Below are positions 56,895 through 64,000 of a stretch of DNA of 64,000 nucleotides, in pieces. This DNA is from Hyphomicrobiales bacterium (GTDB lineage: Bacteria > Pseudomonadota > Alphaproteobacteria > Rhizobiales > Rhizobiaceae): positions 125,023-189,022 of the forward strand of contig NVSG01000002.1 in NCBI GenBank assembly GCA_002401155.1, written 5' to 3'. The notes beneath the pieces were generated by a model that saw only the letters and a list, made by a program, of their open reading frames with translations, made no database searches and was not told the origin of the DNA. Numbering within the stretch: the stretch's first letter is position 1; every line of letters begins with the position of its first letter. A program made the position numbers and the translations under genes.

Positions 56895-59800
56895 ATGAGA
56901 ACCGTCGATCATGTGGAAAAAAATGGCGTAGAAGGCGACTGTATCGACACAGTGCTTCGCAAAGCCAACGTCAATATTAAAGCCCATAATATCATCGAAG
57001 ATGCAGCATTCGGAATGTTTCTGATTGGTACAGATCGGCGCGTGGTTCACGTAAACACGGCATTTTGTGACTTACTTGGTTATTCCTTCGAGGAATGCAT
57101 CGGGCTTGATGTTTGTGAATTCATTCACCCCGACGAGCGTAAAGAAGTAACAAAAAAACAGACACATCTGGCCGAGGGCAGAACACAAAATTATACGGTT
57201 GAGCGTAAGTATCTACACAAGGACGGCTCCACGATTCCCGTTCTTTCAACGGTTACTGTTTATGTGAATTCAAACGGCAAACCTCAGCTCATTGCAGCCC
57301 AGCTCGTGGATATCAGCGCTCTTAAAGCCACCCAGAAACAATTATTTACCAGCGAGCAAAGATCAACCTTCGCGCTGGAGGCTGGAAGACAGGGGGTCTG
57401 GGACAGCAATCTGGTAACAGGTGAAGTCTATCATTCTGATGCATGGCGTGAAATGCGTGGTTATCCTTTGGATGAGAACGATAGTACAGATGATGAAAAC
57501 TCTCTGGAAAAGTGGATTACCCGAATACATCCCGATGATCGTGACCGTGCCAAAAAAATTGCAGCAGATAGGGCTGAAGGCAATTTTGATGAGCACGGTT
57601 TTGAATTTCGCGAATTGCACTACAAAGGTTACTGGATATGGATATTGTCCCGTGGACACGCAATCGAATGGGGACTGGATGGCAAACCGACCCGTATCAT
57701 CGGAACCGATACTGACATATCGCACCTTAAAGAAGCAGAGCTTAATCTTGAAGACGCTTCCAGCAGGCTCGAGCTTGCTCTGAGCACTTCCAAAATTGGT
57801 GTGTGGAACGTTGATTTGACCAATGGCCGTGTCCAGTGGGACAATCTTTTACGAGAGCTTTTCGAGCAACCTGATCTTAATATTCTGGATGTTCCCCGGG
57901 ATATGTGGGAAAAAAGCCTGCATCCCGACGATGCAGATGAAGCCATTGCAACCATACAACACGTGAAAGAAAACAAATCATTTGTTGAATTATCCTACAG
58001 GATTATCTTGCCGAGCGGATCAATTAAACACATCCATTCAACGGTCAGATATTTTGTTGATGCTTATGGACGCAAAAAAATCCTTGGCACAAAACGCGAT
58101 GTCACCGATGAAGTTACAGCATCAAGCAAATTGGAAACCGCGCTTGAACAAGCGGAAATAAACAGCGCCAAACTCCAGGCAGCCCAAGTTGATATGGAAC
58201 TGATGGCGCGTCGGCTGGAAATGGCTGTTTCCACATCAGGCGTTGGAGTTTGGGAGCTTGACCTGAAAGCAGATGTGATCACATGGGATGACACCACCAA
58301 GAAACTATACGGACAAATGGACGTTGAAGGTAACGTCGCCCCTGAAGGGGTATGGTTCACGTCTCTTCATCCAGAAGATGCCGAAAAAGCCATGCATCAG
58401 GCCAGCTCCGCCATTAAAACACGCGGGCGAAAGTCCTCAACCTACCGGATCATCAGGCCCGATGGCACCATGCGCCATATCCATGAGATTTGTCGCTCAT
58501 ATGTTGACGACGAAGGGGAAGAAAAATTCATCGGTGTTTGTCGCGATATTACCGATGAAGTAGATTCAGCGGAAAACCTGCGTCAGGCAAAAATTCTTGC
58601 GGAACAAAAAAGTGCCCAACTGGAAATCGCAATGGAGATTGCGGAAAAAAACAGCGCTGAGCTTGAGAACGCTCGCGCGGCCATGGAATTCAATTCACTT
58701 CATGACGCGCTGACAGGATTGCCCAATCGACGCTATCTGGACGAAAAACTTGCTCAGGCTTCTAACGTGGATCACACGGGTAGCGCCAGCTTGCTGCACA
58801 TTGATCTGGATCGCTTCAAGCAAATCAACGACACACTTGGCCACGCGGCAGGGGATACCATGCTTATCCATACGGCCAAGGTATTGCGGGAGATCGTAGG
58901 GGAAGAGAATTTCACTGCCCGGGTCGGCGGCGATGAATTCGTGGTGCTGATGAGTGAAGAAAAAACAGATGATGAGCTAGCCCAACTTGCAAAACAAATT
59001 GTCAAAAGAATGCGCAAGCCAATTGTCTATGACGGGCATGAATGCCGGACCGGTGTTTCTGTTGGGATATCAAGAAAATTGGGTCGGGACGTTGATCCTA
59101 AAAAAATGTTGGTCAATGCAGACATCGCTCTCTACCGTGCCAAGGAAAAAGGCAGGAACCGCTACGAGTTCTTCACCGATGAGCTGGAAGCTGAAATCAC
59201 CAACACCAAACGACTGGCCGATGAAATCCTGACCGGGCTCGAAAAAGATCAGTTCTTTGCATATTATCAACCCCAGTTCGATGCAAACAGTCTTGAGATT
59301 GTAGGTGTCGAGGCGCTGGCCCGGTGGAACCATCCCACACGCGGAATACTGGCGCCCGATCAGTTCCTAAAAATTGCCGAGGATTTGAATGTCGTATCGA
59401 AAATCGACAGGCTGATCATGGAACAGTCACTTGCCCATCTTGATGAATGGCATGCGGCTGGCATATCCATCCCCAAAGTCTCGGTGAATGTTTCTGCCCG
59501 CCGTCTGCAGGATGATGCACTAATCGCATCTTTGAAAGAATTGAATTTTCGTCCCGGAACATTGTCATTTGAACTGCTGGAATCGATATTCCTCGATGAT
59601 AGTGACGAGGCGGTCTCCTGGAATATCGATCAGATTAAGGAATTGGGCATCGAGATCGACATCGATGATTTTGGCTCAGGCCATGCCCCGATCATCGGCC
59701 TACTCAAACTTAATCCGCATCGGTTAAAAATTGATCAGCAGCTCATTCGCCCGATTGATAAATCAAAAAAACAGCTAAATCTGGTGAAATCCATCGTCGA

Positions 59801-59978
59801 TATAGGCAAGTCTCTGGGCGTCCAAATTGTTGCAGAAGGCGTCGAAACCATGGAGCACGTGCGCCTGCTGCGTACGCTGGGTTGTGATATCCTGCAAGGC
59901 TATGTCTTTGCCAAACCCATGTGCGTCGAAGACCTAATGATATTCACCAAAAACCAAGGCTGGCGAGAAGTGGCTTAG
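56895..59978 (+). CDS. Multi-PAS GGDEF-EAL protein
   Basis: At least three PAS/PAC modules; RVGGDEFVVLM; GVEALARWNHP; IVAEGVET. Confidence 0.93.
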   Translation: MRTVDHVEKNGVEGDCIDTVLRKANVNIKAHNIIEDAAFGMFLIGTDRRVVHVNTAFCDLLGYSFEECIGLDVCEFIHPDERKEVTKKQTHLAEGRTQNYTVERKYLHKDGSTIPVLSTVTVYVNSNGKPQLIAAQLVDISALKATQKQLFTSEQRSTFALEAGRQGVWDSNLVTGEVYHSDAWREMRGYPLDENDSTDDENSLEKWITRIHPDDRDRAKKIAADRAEGNFDEHGFEFRELHYKGYWIWILSRGHAIEWGLDGKPTRIIGTDTDISHLKEAELNLEDASSRLELALSTSKIGVWNVDLTNGRVQWDNLLRELFEQPDLNILDVPRDMWEKSLHPDDADEAIATIQHVKENKSFVELSYRIILPSGSIKHIHSTVRYFVDAYGRKKILGTKRDVTDEVTASSKLETALEQAEINSAKLQAAQVDMELMARRLEMAVSTSGVGVWELDLKADVITWDDTTKKLYGQMDVEGNVAPEGVWFTSLHPEDAEKAMHQASSAIKTRGRKSSTYRIIRPDGTMRHIHEICRSYVDDEGEEKFIGVCRDITDEVDSAENLRQAKILAEQKSAQLEIAMEIAEKNSAELENARAAMEFNSLHDALTGLPNRRYLDEKLAQASNVDHTGSASLLHIDLDRFKQINDTLGHAAGDTMLIHTAKVLREIVGEENFTARVGGDEFVVLMSEEKTDDELAQLAKQIVKRMRKPIVYDGHECRTGVSVGISRKLGRDVDPKKMLVNADIALYRAKEKGRNRYEFFTDELEAEITNTKRLADEILTGLEKDQFFAYYQPQFDANSLEIVGVEALARWNHPTRGILAPDQFLKIAEDLNVVSKIDRLIMEQSLAHLDEWHAAGISIPKVSVNVSARRLQDDALIASLKELNFRPGTLSFELLESIFLDDSDEAVSWNIDQIKELGIEIDIDDFGSGHAPIIGLLKLNPHRLKIDQQLIRPIDKSKKQLNLVKSIVDIGKSLGVQIVAEGVETMEHVRLLRTLGCDILQGYVFAKPMCVEDLMIFTKNQGWREVA

Positions 59979-60004
59979 CCCGAAGGGTTAAGCTCTATGT
60001 TTGT

Positions 60005-60088
60005 GCTCACGGCATATCCTCCCTATCGGTTGGGCCTCCGCAAGGGCGGCGCATTAGCGCCGGTCGCTCTTCGCTCCCGCCTGCGGCG
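60005..60088 (-). repeat. Palindromic dispersed repeat, copy D1 (inverted orientation)
   Basis: gctcacggcatatcctccctatcggttgggcctccgcaagggcggcgcattagcgccggtcgctcttcgctcc; reverse complement matches copies A and C. Confidence 0.75.
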
Positions 60089-60150
60089 TGGTAGATACGG
60101 ATGGAATAGTGCAAGGGTACGGTCCGATAGATTTTGGGAAATGAATGAGA

Positions 60151-60236
60151 GGCCCGTAGGGCGAGCGTGGGAACCCGGCGCTAATGCGCCGCGCCTTCGC
60201 AGGGCCCAAGCGAAGCTTGGATACGCCCGTGAGAAC
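60151..60236 (+). repeat. Palindromic dispersed repeat, copy D2, facing D1
   Basis: ggcccgtagggcgagcgtgggaacccGGCGCtaatGCGCCgcgccttcgcagggcccaagcgaagcttggatacgcccgtgag. Confidence 0.75.
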
Positions 60237-60282
60237 AAACAAAATATCTACCCACAGGGTGAGTAGATATCGTGAGAACAAA

Positions 60283-62478
60283 TTAACCGGTTCGCGCGCG
60301 AGCCGGATTAGCTATGTCCAGCAATGTTTGGACCTCATTTGCCGGCATGGCTTTACCGTAAAAATATCCCTGTCCGTATGAGCCGCCAATGAGCTTGACC
60401 AGTTCATGGGTCTCGCCATCTTCGATGCCTTCGGCAACCGTATCAAGGTCAAGCTCGCGTGCGAGCGACAGGATTGAGCGAACAATTCTTTTGCTGACCG
60501 GATTATTGGTCATGGAATTGATGAAGGAGCGATCAATTTTCAGGCAATCGAGGCTGAATTCTCGCAGGTAATTCAGACCGGCATAGCCAGTGCCAAAATC
60601 ATCCAGCAAGACGCGAATACCCGATTCCCGCAGGTTTGAAATCACTTCTTTCGCGGTATCTAAATCTTGCAACAAAGCAGATTCGGTTACCTCAATTTCA
60701 AGCCGGGTCGGCAAGAATCCGCATTCTGAAAGAATGTTCATCAGTCTGACCGGCATGGTTGGATCGCAGATTTCCCCTGCAGAAACATTCAGGGCCAGCG
60801 TGGTGTCCTGTGACCAATCACGTCTTGCAAGGCAAGCACGTCTCAGCATGGACGCCGTAAATTCTTTCATCAAACCGAATTGTTCAATGACTGGTAAAAA
60901 CGTATCGGGAGCAACATTACCAAGTTCAGGGTGTTCCCAACGTGCCAGAATTTCAAATCCAGAAATTTTACCGGTTTTTAAATCAACTATTGGTTGGAAC
61001 CAGGGTTGGATTTCTTCATTTCGAACCGCACGGCGGGTTTGTTCTTCGAGCAAGGCACGGGTTTTGAGCTTTTTGCCCATCTCTTCTTCATATATTATCC
61101 AGTTGCCGCGACCGTTTTTCTTGACGTGATACATGGCAATATCAGCAGCACGGAATAGAGATTGCGCATTTTCCCCATGCTGAGGATAAAGAGAGATGCC
61201 GATGCTCGCTCCAATGTCAGCTTCAAAGCCATCTCCTCTAATTGTTTGTTTGATGGAATCGACTATTTTTTCTGCGATTGCTTCAACCTTTGCAACGATC
61301 CCTTGTCCGCTGTCATCATCCCTGACAATGACACCAAATTCATCGCCGCCGAGCCGAGCCACGGTAGACGTTTCTCCCAGCAGTTCTTCCAGCCGGTTGG
61401 CCACTTCGCAAATCGTTTGATCGCCCGCCTGATGGCCGTAAATATCATTGATTGGCTTGAAGCGATCCAGATCAAGCAGCAAGACAGCAAAACAACGGTC
61501 CGCATGTTCTGGTGAATTTATCAGGTATTCAAGTTCTTCAGAAAACACACGCCGGTTTGCAAGTTCAGTGAGTGGATCTTGTTTCGAAATTGCATCGGCA
61601 GTTTCGTGCGCCGCCTCTGTTTTTTTCTGGGCACGCTCAAGTTCTTCGAGGTGACGTTGATATGCTCTGGAAGTTTGTTCGGCTTTTTGTGCGTCAGCCT
61701 CCCTGATTTTTGTGATATCCACATCGGTTCCGGTCAAGCGCTTGGGGCGACCATCTTCGAACCATTCAACCACTCTGCCGCGGCTTAATATCCAGACCCA
61801 TTTACCGTCGCGGCGGCGTTCACGATATTCAAATGAAACTATTTTATCGCCGCTTGTGTGGTGTCGGGACAAATGTTTGCGTACCGATTCCAGATCATCG
61901 GGATGAAGCCGATTTTCCCAATCTTCACGTGTGTCGAAAATTTCTTCATCAACCGGGATGCCGCGAATACGTTTCCATTCATCAGAATAGAAACGTTCAT
62001 TCGTGGGTACATAATGATCCCAGACGCCGTGTTGAGCACCATCGACCGCGTTACGCCAAATACTTTCTCTATAGGTAAGTTTTACCTCATCCGTTTTTTC
62101 CGCGTCAACATTGATGATTTGGACCACATAACGAGGTTTTCTTGTAACTTCCAGACGTTTGGAGATCGAAATAATTCCCCAAAAATCCTCACCGTTACCG
62201 CATTTTAAATGGCGGGTGGAATCGCCCTGTTCCAGAGAAAGAGTATCACCGTCTTCGTCTGTATCACTCAGTAACAGATTGTCGCTTAAATGACTTCCAA
62301 CAATGCCTTTGCTTGCAATGCCCAACGTTTTTGAAAATGCACGATTTGCATAAACAATGCAAAACTCGTCATCACAAATTGCCGTAGCAATCGGTGCAGC
62401 ATCCATGATGATGGGCAAATCAATTAGAAAATTCGATGTTTTCGGCTTGTCACCGATTTTATTGTTCTTGGTGTTCAT
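60283..62478 (-). CDS. PAS-GGDEF-EAL protein (EAL motif reads EIL)
   Basis: WVWILSRGRVVEWFEDGRPKRLTGTDVDIT; RLGGDEFGVIV; GFEILARWEHP; LLDDFGTGYAGLNYL. Confidence 0.92.
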   Translation of the reverse strand: MNTKNNKIGDKPKTSNFLIDLPIIMDAAPIATAICDDEFCIVYANRAFSKTLGIASKGIVGSHLSDNLLLSDTDEDGDTLSLEQGDSTRHLKCGNGEDFWGIISISKRLEVTRKPRYVVQIINVDAEKTDEVKLTYRESIWRNAVDGAQHGVWDHYVPTNERFYSDEWKRIRGIPVDEEIFDTREDWENRLHPDDLESVRKHLSRHHTSGDKIVSFEYRERRRDGKWVWILSRGRVVEWFEDGRPKRLTGTDVDITKIREADAQKAEQTSRAYQRHLEELERAQKKTEAAHETADAISKQDPLTELANRRVFSEELEYLINSPEHADRCFAVLLLDLDRFKPINDIYGHQAGDQTICEVANRLEELLGETSTVARLGGDEFGVIVRDDDSGQGIVAKVEAIAEKIVDSIKQTIRGDGFEADIGASIGISLYPQHGENAQSLFRAADIAMYHVKKNGRGNWIIYEEEMGKKLKTRALLEEQTRRAVRNEEIQPWFQPIVDLKTGKISGFEILARWEHPELGNVAPDTFLPVIEQFGLMKEFTASMLRRACLARRDWSQDTTLALNVSAGEICDPTMPVRLMNILSECGFLPTRLEIEVTESALLQDLDTAKEVISNLRESGIRVLLDDFGTGYAGLNYLREFSLDCLKIDRSFINSMTNNPVSKRIVRSILSLARELDLDTVAEGIEDGETHELVKLIGGSYGQGYFYGKAMPANEVQTLLDIANPARARTG

Positions 62479-62706
62479 CTATTGCGTCCTCTACCCGCGA
62501 CCGTAGTGGGAACATATTAATACCTTGATAAAACAGGGTAAATTAGGAAGGTTAACTGCCGTATACTTAACGAAAGAATAACCCCTAATCATTGCGAATA
62601 CTCTGGCAGGAAGAAATGGTAAGAAAACAAGGCTGACAAGGCGTTGACATGTTGCTGTCACAAGCTAGCATTAATGGTTAATCGTTTAATTTTGTCAGGA
62701 GAAACC

Positions 62707-64000
62707 ATGAAAAAAACATCATCTAAAGACGCTCCCGTGGGGACATTTACCAACCCGGTTTTGTCGCGTCGCTTGTTTGTTGCAGGTGCTGCGGCAGCTT
62801 CTTCTATGATTATGCTGCACCCTTATTCCGTGATGGCCAAGGAAAATACAGCGCATCTGCGCATCATGGAAACAACCGATCTGCACGTACATGTGTTCCC
62901 GTATGATTACTATCGTGATCGCCCCAGCGATTCTGTCGGTCTGGCGCGCACAGCCGCTTTGTTCAAACAAATCAGGGATGAATCAACCAATTCTATGCTG
63001 ATCGATAACGGCGATTTCCTTCAGGGCAATCCGATGGGTGACTACATTGCCTATGAGCGCGGTATGAAAGAGGGTGATATGCATCCGGTGATCACCGCCA
63101 TGAACGCATTGGGTTTTGAGGCATCAACTTTCGGCAATCACGAATTTAACTACGGCCTCGACTTTCTGATGAAAGCCATTGGTGGCGCAAAATTCCCGGT
63201 GGTTTCAGCCAACATCGCCAAAGGCACTCTGGCTGCCAACCCTCGCGACGATAAAACCCTCGTCAAACCTTATGTGATCCTCAACAAGAAAATCATCGAC
63301 GGTGCTGGTGTCTCCCACGATATCAAAGTCGGTCTGATCGGCTTCGTCCCACCACAAATCATGAACTGGGACCGCCGCCATCTGGAAGGCAAGGTCAACA
63401 CCCGCGATATCGTAGAAACCGCGAAAGCCTATGTGCCGGAAATGAAAGAGGCCGGTGCTGATATCATCATCGCGCTTTGCCATTCAGGAATTGGCGACGC
63501 CAAATACACCGATGGCATGGAAAATGCGGCAATTCCTCTAGCCGAAGTAGAGGGCATCGACGCGCTTCTCACCGGTCACTCTCATCTGGTTTTCCCCGGT
63601 CCAAAATTCGAAGGTTTTGCCGGTCTCGACCATGAAAAAGGCACCATCCACGGCAAACCCGCCGCAATGGGCGGCTTCTGGGGTTCCCATATGGGCCTCG
63701 TCGATCTAATGCTTGAAAGAGACGGTGGCAAGTGGAAAATCATCAACTTCACCACCGAAGCGCGCAGCATCTATAAACGCGATGGCCGCAAATATATTCC
63801 GGTCGTGGAAAGCCAGCAATCGGTGCTCGACAGCGTTCAAAAAGAACATGATGCAACGCTCGCTTATGTACGCCGCTCGGTGGGTAAAACCTCTGCGCCG
63901 TTGCATTCCTATTTCGCGCTTGTAGCTGATGACCCATCAGTACAGATCGTTTCCAAAGCCCAGACTTGGTATATCACTGAAATGATGAAAGGCACTGAGT
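62707..64000 (+). CDS. 2',3'-cyclic-nucleotide 2'-phosphodiesterase/3'-nucleotidase (CpdB-like), Tat-type signal, truncated by window end
   Basis: My translation: MKKTSSKDAPVGTFTNPVLSRRLFVAGAAAASSMIML..., LRIMETTDLHVHVFPYDYY, SMLIDNGDFLQGNPMGDYIAY, FGNHEFNYGLDFL; missing from the ORF track because it runs off the end. Confidence 0.9.
   Translation, partial: MKKTSSKDAPVGTFTNPVLSRRLFVAGAAAASSMIMLHPYSVMAKENTAHLRIMETTDLHVHVFPYDYYRDRPSDSVGLARTAALFKQIRDESTNSMLIDNGDFLQGNPMGDYIAYERGMKEGDMHPVITAMNALGFEASTFGNHEFNYGLDFLMKAIGGAKFPVVSANIAKGTLAANPRDDKTLVKPYVILNKKIIDGAGVSHDIKVGLIGFVPPQIMNWDRRHLEGKVNTRDIVETAKAYVPEMKEAGADIIIALCHSGIGDAKYTDGMENAAIPLAEVEGIDALLTGHSHLVFPGPKFEGFAGLDHEKGTIHGKPAAMGGFWGSHMGLVDLMLERDGGKWKIINFTTEARSIYKRDGRKYIPVVESQQSVLDSVQKEHDATLAYVRRSVGKTSAPLHSYFALVADDPSVQIVSKAQTWYITEMMKGTE

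Noticed and set aside
60023-60281. 71- and 75-aa minus-strand ORFs rich in Arg/Ala/Pro
   Set aside because: They are read entirely from the GC-rich repeat pair; typical spurious translations of REP-like DNA.
1-64000. Search for transposases, integrases, phage genes, restriction or defence systems
   Set aside because: None recognised; gene content is housekeeping, catabolic and signalling, so I do not claim a genomic island.

Overview
The window is chromosomal alphaproteobacterial DNA, probably Hyphomicrobiales, judging from CpdR, a PdhS-like kinase, a tRNA-His without an encoded G-1, and an Entner-Doudoroff zwf-pgl-edd operon. I recognise about 45 protein genes and two tRNAs (Val-GAC, His-GTG). 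I see no CRISPR array, rRNA, insertion sequence or prophage. Main blocks: the tail of a bufferin-type operon (DUF692/MNIO, DUF2063, DoxX); sHSP; two alpha/beta hydrolases; hisN-like, N-formylglutamate amidohydrolase and cpdR; an Ig-like/beta-barrel surface protein; a BisC-family molybdoenzyme; an Lrp regulator divergent from an Ehu-type ABC transporter with a catabolic cassette related to but incomplete for ectoine utilisation; c-di-GMP and two-component sensors; a homogentisate dioxygenase cluster containing an MBL-fold protein with an altered metal-site motif; folD; edd/pgl/zwf; a BASS transporter overlapping a PLP enzyme; asmA-like; acetoacetyl-CoA synthetase; a PdhS-like kinase with an in-frame (DEA)n microsatellite; a phasin; two MCPs; two PAS-GGDEF-EAL proteins; and the 5' part of a cpdB-like gene cut by the window end. 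The best leads are (i) a GC-rich palindromic repeat family found only between convergent genes, (ii) the variant Ehu/Eut cassette, (iii) the MBL protein in the hmgA cluster, and (iv) the variable acidic repeat in the PdhS-like kinase. All family calls are from reading the sequence; no database search was run.
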